Assembly (NCBI GenBank): GCA_001941065.1 | Contig: MSHJ01000016.1 | Span: forward strand, 62,001 to 126,000 | DNA from: Alistipes sp. Zagget8 | GTDB taxonomy: Bacteria > Bacteroidota > Bacteroidia > Bacteroidales > Rikenellaceae | Direction of reading: 5' to 3' | Length of the DNA stretch: 64,000 nucleotides | Shown here: in pieces, positions 52,522-60,427 of the stretch | How positions within the stretch are numbered: position 1 is the stretch's first letter | How the letters are laid out: each line of letters opens with the position of its first letter | Position numbers and translations under genes: made by a program | The notes under the pieces: model-generated | The model's input: the letters and a program-made list of their open reading frames with translations, nothing else | What the model was told of the DNA's origin: nothing | Databases searched by the model: none

Positions 52522-54267
52522 ATGAACAAGCGACTGAATGTATTGCTGTTATTGTCCGGCCTGCTTTTCATGGTGGCCGGTTGCAGCAAAGAAGATTTTG
52601 ATAACGGTGGGAACGTAACGGCCGGCAGCGGGGACATACGTTTCGAGATCGGTTTTACGCCCGCCACGAGAGTGGCGACCGGGGCGGACTTTACGAGCGC
52701 CTGGGAAAAGGGCGACGCCATCGGCCTCTTCGCCTACGACGCGAACAATAACGATCTTGTTTTCAGCAACGAGAAGCTGACCTATGACGGCTCCGAATGG
52801 AAGAGCGGCAACGATCTGTATTGGCGGGGCAGGAGTTTGAAATTCTACGCCTACTATCCTTACGACGCGGCGGCGACCGATCCGGCGGCCATTCCGTTGG
52901 CCGTAAAATCCGACCAGAGCGGCACTACGGGCGAGGGCGACGCTAAAAAGTCTAATTACAGCCTCTCCGACCTGATGACGGCGACGGACGCAAGCAGCGG
53001 TAAATCGGCCGGCCAAACCGTTTCCCTGACGTTCAGGCACGAGTTTGCCATGATCCAGGTGGAAGTTCCGGCGCAGGGCAAAGGCTGGGGGCCGGGCGAG
53101 GCCATGACGGTAAGCCTCAAGGGAGTAAAAACGGGCGCTACGCTGGACCTGACGGGCGGCGAGGCACCCGCCGTGCAGACGAGCGAGGGCACGGGCAACG
53201 TGAAGATGTACCTCGCGGGAAAACCTGAGGATAACGGTTTCGACGCTTATACCTACCGCGCCGTGATCCCGGTTCAGACATTGAAAAGCGGTTCGGACCT
53301 GTTCCTGATCTCCAACGAGGGCGCACTGTACAAGGGCGGCGGCCCAGCTTCGGAGCTGGAATTGCAGGCCAACCGCGCGGAGATCTTTACCCGTTCGCTG
53401 CCGGACGATATCAAAAGCCTGCACAGGGTATTCATTCCTGCGGGTGCTTTTACGATGGGAAGTCCGGTAACAGAACCTAATCGTGGTAATGAGACCCAGC
53501 ATGAGGTAATCTTGACCCGGGGTTTCTACATGAGCAAATACGAGATCACCAACGCGCAGTACGCGGCGTTTTTGAACGCCGTGGGTGTGGGAGATGACGG
53601 TAAGTGGAGCGATTGGAGCGATGATGCAAATAAGAATCAAGTGTTGATAAAGGATTGTACGAAAGAGTATGGCGGAAGTTATCCTTGGGGTTTGGTATGG
53701 GATACCAACGGGTGGAAACCTGCCGCCGGTTATGAGGATCATCCTGTGATTTATGTAACGTGGTACGGAGCCAAAGCCTACGCCGATTGGATCGGCGGCA
53801 AGCTGCCTACCGAGGCTCAATGGGAGTACGCCTGTCGCGGCGGTCAGCAGGAAAGTTTGCCTTTCGGTATCGGCGACGGAACGAAGTTGAAAGCGGGCAT
53901 GGCTAATTATTATATACAATATTCCTATGAGCTGCCAGGCGGGGAATTTGAAGATCGGAACGAGCATAGTAATAGTTATGTAGGTAAAACGACAGCCGTG
54001 GGTTCCTATCCTTATCCGAACGGTTACGGATTGTACGATATGCACGGGAACGTGTGGGAGTGGTGCTTGGACAGTTGGGATGGCAGCACAGCGTATAGTC
54101 CGGAAGATGCGACCGATCCTGTCAGTCCTAATCCGGGTTCTTTCCGCGTTCTTCGCGGCGGCTCCTGGCGCTATGATGCCCAGGATTGCCGGTCGGCTTA
54201 TCGCAGCGGCGGCAACCCCGACATTTACCGCAACGATATCGGCTTCCGCGTGGTCTTTGTTCCTTAG
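52522..54267 (+). CDS. Fimbrillin-like / FGE-lectin fusion adhesin 1 with DGR-type variable region
   Basis: This 581-aa lipoprotein (cysteine in MVAGCSKED) has an N-terminal Mfa-like fimbrillin part (residues 25-300, with WEKGDAIGLFAYDANNND and LKFYAYYPYDA) and a C-terminal FGE-sulfatase/C-type-lectin domain from about residue 305 (RVFIPAGAFTMGSP, GFYMSKYEITNAQYAAFLNA, LPTEAQWEYACRGG, LYDMHGNVWEWCLDSWDGS). The end VLRGGSWRYDAQDCRSAYRS to GFRVVFVP is the place of DGR variable regions. FGE catalytic cysteine pairs are not recognisable, so it is a binding module. It is probably a pilus tip adhesin. The FGE part is nearly identical in DNA to that of adhesin 2. Confidence 0.88.
   Translation: MNKRLNVLLLLSGLLFMVAGCSKEDFDNGGNVTAGSGDIRFEIGFTPATRVATGADFTSAWEKGDAIGLFAYDANNNDLVFSNEKLTYDGSEWKSGNDLYWRGRSLKFYAYYPYDAAATDPAAIPLAVKSDQSGTTGEGDAKKSNYSLSDLMTATDASSGKSAGQTVSLTFRHEFAMIQVEVPAQGKGWGPGEAMTVSLKGVKTGATLDLTGGEAPAVQTSEGTGNVKMYLAGKPEDNGFDAYTYRAVIPVQTLKSGSDLFLISNEGALYKGGGPASELELQANRAEIFTRSLPDDIKSLHRVFIPAGAFTMGSPVTEPNRGNETQHEVILTRGFYMSKYEITNAQYAAFLNAVGVGDDGKWSDWSDDANKNQVLIKDCTKEYGGSYPWGLVWDTNGWKPAAGYEDHPVIYVTWYGAKAYADWIGGKLPTEAQWEYACRGGQQESLPFGIGDGTKLKAGMANYYIQYSYELPGGEFEDRNEHSNSYVGKTTAVGSYPYPNGYGLYDMHGNVWEWCLDSWDGSTAYSPEDATDPVSPNPGSFRVLRGGSWRYDAQDCRSAYRSGGNPDIYRNDIGFRVVFVP
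54142..54240 (+). other. Candidate DGR variable region VR1
   Basis: These 33 codons differ from VR2 (55990-56088) at 15 codons and 21 bases, all at codon positions 1 or 2 and none at position 3. Every difference can be explained by an A in a shared template (AAY-rich codons). The framework RVLRGGSW, CRSAY and GFRVV is invariant. Confidence 0.8.
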
Positions 54268-54275
54268 TTTATTTC

Positions 54276-54294
54276 GTCTGAAATTCATTCAGAC
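54276..54294 (+). repeat. Hairpin after VR1
   Basis: GTCTGAA/TTCAGAC, a perfect 7-bp stem with loop ATTCA, starts 8 bp after the adhesin stop. DGR targets commonly carry a stem-loop just behind the variable region. The following 60 bp contain GCCTGCC/GGCAGGC (54313-54359). The same block follows VR2 with two base changes. Confidence 0.75.
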
Positions 54295-54405
54295 ACTTTG
54301 AGCAGAGAACGAGCCTGCCGAAAGGCGGAGTGAGGGACGAACGGAGCAAAAGGGCAGGCGAATAGGATTGATTAAATTATGAATGACAAATAAAAACATA
54401 CGAAT

Positions 54406-56115
54406 ATGACAACGATAGAAAAACGATTCTTCCGCCCGTGGCGGGCCGGGGCCCTCGGACTGCTCGCGGCGGCGGGGATAACGCTCTTGGGGGGATGCTC
54501 CAAAGAGGACGGGACCAGCGACGGCGACCGGACGGCGGTGCGTTTCCAGGCCGGCATCACGGCCACGACCCGCACGACGGACGGCGGCGACCGGTGGAAA
54601 GAGGGCGACCCGGTCGGCATCTTTATGCTCCGAAGCGGCGGTACGCTGTCCGATGACGGGGCGGTTTACGAGAAAAATGTCAAATACACCGTGAGCAACC
54701 CCACGACCGGGGAGCTCGGCGGAGAGACAACGATCTATTACCCGGCAGGCAACGGGAGCGTGGATTTTATTGCCTACTATCCGCACAGTACAACTATCAC
54801 GGACGATTACAAATACCCCGTTCCGCTCTCCGACCAGCGCGACCCGGCGGTGATCGACCTGCTGTATGCCCGCGCAGAGGGCAAAAGCCGCACGAGTGAA
54901 ACCGTCGGCCTGACTTTCGGCCACGCGCTGAGCAAGGTGACGTTCAACGTGAAACTCGGCGTCGGGTTCACTGCCGCCGCCACCGTGACGGACGCGGCTA
55001 TCGGGGGGATGCCCGCCTCCGCTACGATGGCTTTGCAGAACGGGGCGGTAGAGGCCGGGGCGGTCGGGGATATCGTCCTGCTTAAAGCGGAGGCGGCCGC
55101 CGATGGTTGCGCCGCGACGTTCTCGGCAATCATCGTCCCGCAAGGGGCGAATGCATACGCCGGACGCAAGGCGGTATTCACGATAGACGGGGTCAGCTAC
55201 GAGGGTTCGCTCCCGGACGGCGACGCCTTCGAGAAAAGCAACCACTATACCTATCCGGTAACGGTGAACGAGACGGGCGTCTCGTTCGGGGAGCCGTCTA
55301 TCGGAGAATGGGACACGAACCCACAGAACACGTCCGAGGTAACGGAAATGGATATCGAGACGGTGTTCATCCGGGCGGGCACTTTCCTGATGGGCAGTCC
55401 GGAAACAGAACCTAATCGTAATCCTAATGAGACCCAGCACCGGGTAACCTTGACCCAGGATTTCTACATGAGCAAATACGAGATCACCAACGCGCAGTAC
55501 GCGGCGTTTTTGAACGCCGTGGGTGTGGGGCAAGACGGTAAGTGGAGCGATTGGAGCGATGATGCAAATAAGACTCAAGTGTTGATACGAGCATATCAAT
55601 GGGGATTGAAATGGGATGCCGGTTCCTGGAAGCCCGAGGACGGTTACGCGAATCATCCTGTGGTATATGTAACGTGGTACGGAGCCAAAGCCTACGCCGA
55701 TTGGATCGGCGGCAGCCTGCCTACCGAGGCTCAATGGGAGTACGCCTGCCGCGCGGGGACCACGACGGCTTATTCTTTCGGAGATAGCGAGGGCGATCTT
55801 GACACATACGCCTGGTATAGTTCTAATTCCGGAAATACGACGCATGAAGTCGGCGATAAACAGCCCAATCCCTGGGGGCTTTACGATATGCACGGGAACG
55901 TGTACGAGTGGTGCTTGGACAGTTGGGATGGCAGAACAGCGTATAGTCCGGAAGATGCGACCGATCCTGTCAGTCCTAATCCGGGTTCTTACCGCGTTCT
56001 TCGCGGCGGCTCCTGGGACTTTAATGCCCTGTATTGCCGGTCGGCTTATCGCCGCAACCGCGGCCCCGGCGGTTACTACAACTTTTTCGGTTTCCGCGTG
56101 GTTTTTGTTCCTTAG
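54406..56115 (+). CDS. Fimbrillin-like / FGE-lectin fusion adhesin 2 with DGR-type variable region
   Basis: This 569-aa lipoprotein (cysteine in LLGGCSKEDG) has an N-terminal fimbrillin-like half (WKEGDPVGIFMLRSGGTLSD, VDFIAYYPHSTTITDDY, VGLTFGHALSKVTFNVKL) clearly different from adhesin 1, and a C-terminal FGE-lectin domain from about residue 320 that is almost the same in DNA (FYMSKYEITNAQYAAFLNAV, LPTEAQWEYACRAG). The extreme C-terminus RVLRGGSWDFNALYCRSAYR to GFRVVFVP is its variable region. The fimbrillin half resembles that of the gene at 56,266. Identical modules on different stalks suggest gene conversion or cassette duplication. Confidence 0.88.
   Translation: MTTIEKRFFRPWRAGALGLLAAAGITLLGGCSKEDGTSDGDRTAVRFQAGITATTRTTDGGDRWKEGDPVGIFMLRSGGTLSDDGAVYEKNVKYTVSNPTTGELGGETTIYYPAGNGSVDFIAYYPHSTTITDDYKYPVPLSDQRDPAVIDLLYARAEGKSRTSETVGLTFGHALSKVTFNVKLGVGFTAAATVTDAAIGGMPASATMALQNGAVEAGAVGDIVLLKAEAAADGCAATFSAIIVPQGANAYAGRKAVFTIDGVSYEGSLPDGDAFEKSNHYTYPVTVNETGVSFGEPSIGEWDTNPQNTSEVTEMDIETVFIRAGTFLMGSPETEPNRNPNETQHRVTLTQDFYMSKYEITNAQYAAFLNAVGVGQDGKWSDWSDDANKTQVLIRAYQWGLKWDAGSWKPEDGYANHPVVYVTWYGAKAYADWIGGSLPTEAQWEYACRAGTTTAYSFGDSEGDLDTYAWYSSNSGNTTHEVGDKQPNPWGLYDMHGNVYEWCLDSWDGRTAYSPEDATDPVSPNPGSYRVLRGGSWDFNALYCRSAYRRNRGPGGYYNFFGFRVVFVP
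55990..56088 (+). other. Candidate DGR variable region VR2
   Basis: Aligned with VR1 without gaps over 33 codons. Changes are aromatic, Arg, Asn, Asp and Gly swaps at surface positions of the lectin fold (for example RY to DF after GGSW, NPDI to GPGG near the end). Third positions are identical throughout; two silent third-position changes occur only after the region. Confidence 0.8.
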
Positions 56116-56123
56116 TTTATTTC

Positions 56124-56142
56124 GTCTGAAATCCATTCAGAC
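56124..56142 (+). repeat. Hairpin after VR2
   Basis: GTCTGAA/TTCAGAC with loop ATCCA, at the same offset from the stop as the hairpin after VR1; the loop differs by one base. Confidence 0.75.
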
Positions 56143-56265
56143 ACTTTGAGCAGAGAACGAGCCTGCCAAAAGGCGGAGTGAGGGACGAACGGAGCAAAAG
56201 GGCAGGCGAGTATAAATACAATACAGGATAAAAACTTAACAAAAAACCATTTAATAAATTTCACA

Positions 56266-57204
56266 ATGAAAACAAGAAACCTTTTCGCATTCGCAGCCGC
56301 TCTGACCGGCGCGATGATGATCGCTTCTTGCAGCAAGAGCGACGACATTCAGGACGACACGAACCGGCCCGTTCGCTTTTCCGGAGCCATAGAGGGCCAA
56401 GTCGCGGCTACGCCCGTTTCCCGTGCAGCCGATGATCGGTGGGGAAACGACGCTATCGGCATATTTATGGTGGGGCATGGCGGTACGACCGTTTCGGAAA
56501 GTGTCGTAAATTATCAATACACGACCACCGGCAACGACAATTTTACACCCGTAAGTTCCGTGATTTATTATCCGATGTCGGGAGCGGCTGTGGATTTCAT
56601 CGCCTATTATCCTTATGCCGCCAACGTGACTCTGGATAACGAGATTACGGTGACTATCGGAGACCAGACCGATGCCGGTCAGCCCACCTTCGACCTGCTC
56701 TACGCCAAAGCCGACAAAGGAGGGAACGGTTACACGAAAGAGGACAAGGATGCCGTGGCATTGAAATTCGACCACAAGCTCGCCAAGATCGTGATGAACT
56801 GCAAGGCCGATGCCAGCGTCGGCGCGACAAACCTCGACGATATGACCGTCACGATCAAAGGAACGAACAGCAAAAACACGTTCGACCTGAAAACCGGAAC
56901 ACTGGGGGCGGCAAATACCGAGGCTGACGTAACGCCCCGTAAAATCGCTACGGCGGACGGCTTCGACGCTTCTTACGATGCGATCATCATGCCCGGCGAG
57001 TATGGGGCGAACACGATTACCGTTGAATTTACGATCGACGGGGAAACCTTTACCTGGGACGTGTCCGAGGCTCACGCCAAATTCGACGGCGGCAACGAAT
57101 ATACTTACGAAGTCACGATTACCCGCACGGGCGTAAGTGTGTCGGGTTCGATCACTTCCTGGGAAACCAAGGGAAACAATCGCGGCGAGGTGACGGCTCA
57201 ATAA
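56266..57204 (+). CDS. Mfa-like fimbrillin lipoprotein
   Basis: This 312-aa lipoprotein (cysteine in MMIASCSKSDD) has the fimbrillin (Mfa-like_1) pattern: IQDDTNRPVRFSGAIEGQVA, WGNDAIGIFMVGHGGTTVSE, AVDFIAYYPYAANVTLDN, VALKFDHKLAKIVMNCKADA. It is probably a stalk subunit of the type V pilus, whose tip would carry one of the FGE adhesins. It has no FGE domain. Its N half resembles that of adhesin 2. It closes the operon; a terminator lies 50 bp on. Confidence 0.87.
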   Translation: MKTRNLFAFAAALTGAMMIASCSKSDDIQDDTNRPVRFSGAIEGQVAATPVSRAADDRWGNDAIGIFMVGHGGTTVSESVVNYQYTTTGNDNFTPVSSVIYYPMSGAAVDFIAYYPYAANVTLDNEITVTIGDQTDAGQPTFDLLYAKADKGGNGYTKEDKDAVALKFDHKLAKIVMNCKADASVGATNLDDMTVTIKGTNSKNTFDLKTGTLGAANTEADVTPRKIATADGFDASYDAIIMPGEYGANTITVEFTIDGETFTWDVSEAHAKFDGGNEYTYEVTITRTGVSVSGSITSWETKGNNRGEVTAQ

Positions 57205-57255
57205 ACCGCATATTACGCTTTGGCGGTCCGGAAATACAGGCCGGGTACGGAAAAA

Positions 57256-57287
57256 AGGCAGGAAGTCATCGACTTTCTGCCTTTTTT
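57256..57287 (+). terminator. Terminator of the fimbrial operon
   Basis: AGGCAGGAAGTC/GACTTTCTGCCT, 12-bp stem with one G-T pair and loop ATC, then T6. Confidence 0.88.
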
Positions 57288-57402
57288 CGTGTAGACGGGA
57301 ATACGGGTGGTCACCAGCAGCCCCGTCAGGAACCGCGCCCCGGACTCTCGCGTCGCGGCAGGCTTCGCCGTATCTCTTTCCGCCGCACGGCATTGTCGCG
57401 TG

Positions 57403-58047
57403 CTATACGATAAAACAGGTTATCCCGACGGAGAACAGCCAAAGCAAAAGACAGGTCAGAAATATCCGGAGGAACTGCCGCATACGACGGGAACGGGATA
57501 CCCGCCGCAGGCAGTATAAAGGCACGTCCTTGAATACGAACGCAGGGACATCCTTAAACCGCCTGGGACGGGCCGGGAATGCCGCTTGCCCGGCTGTCTT
57601 CGTCCGAATACCCAGCCTTTCGATAACGGCGTCCAGCTTGGTGTCGGTCTCTCGGAGACGGGCATCGTAACCCTCGCGCGTCCCGTTCAGGTATTTAACG
57701 AGTCCGACGATATATTTATAAGCTTCGCTCACCATCTTGTATTTATCCAGTACGTCGGCATAGTCTGCCGCCATGCGTGCGTAGCACTCCTGCGGCGTGA
57801 GCTTGCCCTGCGCCCCGGCTTCCTCTTCCTCCCGCTCGAAGTTGCGCTGCCGTTCTTCCAACAGCTCTTTCACGGCATTTCTCGCCGCCGTTGCGACAGC
57901 CTCTTTCAATGCCTCCGTATCGGAATGCCCGCACAGGTTTCTGCTCAGGGCTTCCGTCGCCGCGAGATTCGCGGCCAGTAGCTCCTGCAACTCGTCGAGC
58001 GGTGTTACCGGCTCGTCTTTCAAGGGCGTAGGTCTTTTGCTTGTCAT
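57403..58047 (-). CDS. Unrecognised coiled-coil protein of the mobilization module
   Basis: This 214-aa protein is helical with heptad-like patterns (residues 15-75 and 95-145) and one membrane segment at the very end (FLRIFLTCLLLWLFSVGITC), preceded by basic residues, so it may be tail-anchored. Proteins of this plan follow the relaxase in Bacteroides mobilizable elements; function unknown. It lies 2 bp behind the relaxase stop and is the last gene of the minus-strand mob operon. The 57,288-57,402 gap holds no gene. Confidence 0.7.
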   Translation of the reverse strand: MTSKRPTPLKDEPVTPLDELQELLAANLAATEALSRNLCGHSDTEALKEAVATAARNAVKELLEERQRNFEREEEEAGAQGKLTPQECYARMAADYADVLDKYKMVSEAYKYIVGLVKYLNGTREGYDARLRETDTKLDAVIERLGIRTKTAGQAAFPARPRRFKDVPAFVFKDVPLYCLRRVSRSRRMRQFLRIFLTCLLLWLFSVGITCFIV

Positions 58048-58049
58048 CG

Positions 58050-59117
58050 TTATCTCCTCCGTTTATATGGGTTCTTCTTATTCTTCTCTTTGTCCTCGTC
58101 GTTCCAGTCCCGGTCATCGTTACCGCCACCACCTCCGCCACTGGTCTGTACGACATGAGGCTGTATGATGAGTTCGGCCACAGCTTCGCCGATACCGCCT
58201 CCTGACGAAGCATTGCCTCCCGCCGCCGTGTCTGTGGCGGTCATGCCGTTCACGGGGTCGGCTGCTGCCGTGTCCCTATAACTGTCCGTCTCTCTTTGGG
58301 TATCGGACTGTTGCCGGCCAAAAGAGAAATCGGGCTGTTGTGTCCGATTATCTGCGGTGGCTCTATCCAGTGTATCGTCATGGGACAAATCATCCAACCC
58401 CAGCCTTTGGCAGAGCTTGGCATAAGTCATGGAACGGTCGATTTGATAACCGGCAAAAGATACGTTGCCGCAGGTGAATACCACGCCTTTGGGCTTTCCC
58501 TCCGCATTGAGGGTGGTGTTCATGCCGATACCCCGTGCGGCAAGGGCAGCTTTCAACGCCTCCATGCTGCGACAGCCCTTCAACGCCTCGGTCACGGTGT
58601 CGTAGATGCGGTATTTGACAGCGGCCTTGCCTTTCAGACGGTTGCGGTTCACCTTCTTCTTGCCCTTGCCGAAAGTAAGGCCGTATTCCCGCGTGAGGGC
58701 TTGGGTAATGCGTGCCGACTTGCGGAAACCTTGGTCGCCCGTGATGGCGTTGCCGTCGTTATCCACCCGGTTGTAGGCGATATGCACGTGGGGGTGCGGC
58801 TTGTCGTGATGACGGGACATGACGTACTGGGTGTTCACGATGCCCATGCGCCGCAGGTATTCTTTGGCTATGTCGGCCATCAACCTGTCCGACAGCTTGG
58901 GCGTGTCCTCCGGTGCGAAACTCAAGGAGATATGCCCGACGAAGTTCTTCAGTGACGGGCGGCTTTTGGCCTGCAGGCTGAAGCTCGCCACGATGGACTT
59001 GTTCGATGTCAGGTCCACACCCTCGGAAGCGATGATGTTCGCCTTCTTGTCCTTGATGTCGTTGGCATAATCCACCAGCCCGGCGAAACCCTGTCCGCTG
59101 CTTATCTTTGCCATCAT
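58050..59117 (-). CDS. Relaxase/mobilization nuclease
   Basis: This 355-aa protein nicks the transfer origin and pilots the strand. It has the N-terminal region with a Tyr in FAGLVDYANDIKDKK and the metal-binding motif RHHDKPHPHVHIAYNRV (residues 103-119), the three-His motif of VirD2/MobP-type relaxases. The C-terminal 100 residues are low-complexity Gly/Asp/Gln-rich. It is 3 bp downstream of the MobC-like gene. No type IV secretion genes are in the window, so transfer would use a helper element, unless they lie beyond the edge. Confidence 0.9.
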   Translation of the reverse strand: MMAKISSGQGFAGLVDYANDIKDKKANIIASEGVDLTSNKSIVASFSLQAKSRPSLKNFVGHISLSFAPEDTPKLSDRLMADIAKEYLRRMGIVNTQYVMSRHHDKPHPHVHIAYNRVDNDGNAITGDQGFRKSARITQALTREYGLTFGKGKKKVNRNRLKGKAAVKYRIYDTVTEALKGCRSMEALKAALAARGIGMNTTLNAEGKPKGVVFTCGNVSFAGYQIDRSMTYAKLCQRLGLDDLSHDDTLDRATADNRTQQPDFSFGRQQSDTQRETDSYRDTAAADPVNGMTATDTAAGGNASSGGGIGEAVAELIIQPHVVQTSGGGGGGNDDRDWNDEDKEKNKKNPYKRRR

Positions 59118-59120
59118 GGG

Positions 59121-59501
59121 TTATAACTGTTCGTTGAGTTTTACAATCAGGTCGCTTATCTCTTGGGACAACCGTTTGTTATCGTCGGCGATGTACAGCG
59201 GGCCGTGTATGTGCCCGAGGTGCGCCAGCTGGTTCAGGTTGTTCGCCATGCCTGCCAGTGCGCGGAGCCACTTTATCGTCTCCCTCGACAGAGGTTCCTT
59301 GACATAGCCGTTCACTGCCAGTTCGTAAACGATCTCGGAAAGCGGCCGTCCTGTCCGCTTGCTGCGGCGTAGCAGTTTGGCGTAATTCGCCCGGTCGAAA
59401 TAAACCTTCACGGGATAGTCGCGCCTCTCTCCCTCGGGCAGTTTCGGGCGTCCGCCCCGCTTGCGTTTCGGGGAGTTGTCCTCGGAGTGTGCCGGGTTCA
59501 T
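59121..59501 (-). CDS. MobC-family relaxosome protein (ribbon-helix-helix)
   Basis: This 126-aa protein (start MNPAHSEDNSPKRKRGGRPK) has a basic N-terminus, a ribbon-helix-helix-like region (YPVKVYFDRANYAKLLRRSK) and the family core WLRALAGMANNLNQLAHLGH. It binds the transfer origin and helps the relaxase. I prefer this start because the longer frame to 59570 would run through the inverted repeats that look like oriT. Confidence 0.85.
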   Translation of the reverse strand: MNPAHSEDNSPKRKRGGRPKLPEGERRDYPVKVYFDRANYAKLLRRSKRTGRPLSEIVYELAVNGYVKEPLSRETIKWLRALAGMANNLNQLAHLGHIHGPLYIADDNKRLSQEISDLIVKLNEQL

Positions 59502-59518
59502 CGTGCCGTCTCCTTCCC

Positions 59519-59590
59519 GCTGCCGTGTCCGGCAGCTCCCCGGCACGGCCGGCGGTTTTGTGGGACACAAAACCTATACTTGCTCCCCGA
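59519..59590. other. Candidate origin of transfer
   Basis: Two inverted repeats lie directly upstream of the MobC gene: GCCGTG-T-CCGG/CCGGCACGGC (59522-59549) and the perfect TTTTGTG/CACAAAA with 3-nt centre GGA (59556-59572), followed by CTATACTTGCTCC. Position between the mob operon and HTH gene and repeat structure fit an oriT; the nick site is not known. Confidence 0.5.
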
Positions 59591-59697
59591 ATACATCCCG
59601 ACCTCCCTGCGCGTTCGGCAGAAACGGGGCATTCCGACGGGGACGGATGCCACCATGCGGGCAGGCGGTCTGCCAGTGTTTTCCGGTATCACAGCCA

Positions 59698-59943
59698 TTA
59701 CTTACCCCCTTTCGCACGGCTCACGATATACGCCTGCGCCTGCTGGTCGAGTTCCGTCTGCGAGGCGACGCGGACATTCTTCTGCCACGCCTCCAGATCG
59801 GCCTTGTCGAAGAAGCACAGCTTGCCGTTGGGCTTGTAGTAAGGGATAACGCGGCGCATCATCAGCTTGTGCAGGTAACTTACTTTAAGGCCGAGGAACT
59901 TTGCCGCTTCGGCTGTCGGGATGAGTTGTTTCTTTTCTTCCAT
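59698..59943 (-). CDS. Small helix-turn-helix protein (excisionase-like)
   Basis: This 81-aa protein (start MEEKKQLIPTAEAAKFLGLK) has the winged-helix/MerR-like excisionase layout: helix-turn-helix TAEAAKFLGLKVSYLHKLMM followed by the wing IPYYKPNGKLCFFDKADLEA. Such proteins direct excision or regulate transfer in Bacteroides elements. It is upstream of the mob operon on the same strand. Larger frames to 60,339 add only low-complexity sequence. Confidence 0.85.
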   Translation of the reverse strand: MEEKKQLIPTAEAAKFLGLKVSYLHKLMMRRVIPYYKPNGKLCFFDKADLEAWQKNVRVASQTELDQQAQAYIVSRAKGGK

Positions 59944-60309
59944 TTTTCTGTTGCTTTTAATGTGATTACTTGGGCTACGAGAGCCATCCTCCGGTATGGA
60001 AAACGCTGCAAAGTAAGACACGGGATGCGACACGAAAAAGGGGTTCGCCCCACTGTAAAACAGAGGGAAAATAAGGTGGCAAACAGAACGGGACGACGCT
60101 GTAATACAGTAGAAGGCAGCCGAAAACCGCAAAGGGAAGCAAAGGAGGCGGAAGAACGGGAAAGACGACGGTAAGAGGTCGCCGGACGAAAGGCGATCTG
60201 CCCTGCCGACAGCGGGTAAAAGTGCGGACAACCGCAATAATATCCTCCGGCAACAATATGGATGCGCCATTTTACGGAACAAATCGCCGCCAAACTCCCC
60301 ATTATTTTC

Positions 60310-60352
60310 ACGCCAAATTACCAAGTAATATAACGCCAAATGCCAAAGTAAT
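60310..60352 (+). repeat. Two 20-bp direct repeats, operator-like
   Basis: ACGCCAAATTACCAAGTAAT (60310-60329) and ACGCCAAATGCCAAAGTAAT (60333-60352) match at 17 of 20 positions with 23-bp period, 12 bp before the ATPase promoter. Operator sites for the HTH protein or iteron-like sites are possible. Confidence 0.6.
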
Positions 60353-60363
60353 TTGCAAAAAAC

Positions 60364-60395
60364 ATTGGATAATAAGCATTTTGTGATTACATTTG
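60364..60395 (+). promoter_or_regulatory. Promoter of the AAA ATPase gene
   Basis: ATTG at 60364-60367, 20 bp, TACATTTG at 60388-60395. Start near 60,402, 26 bp before the ATG. Confidence 0.7.
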
Positions 60396-60427
60396 CACCT
60401 GATTATTGACGTGATAAATTAGAACAG

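Larger units (their letters stand above)
59944..60427. other. Divergent control region between HTH gene and ATPase
   Basis: No gene is supported in these 484 bp. The right part is AT-rich and has two 20-bp direct repeats and the ATPase promoter; the left part is GC-rich and should hold the HTH promoter (TTACTTTG on the minus strand near 60,010 is close to, but not, a consensus). Confidence 0.5.
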
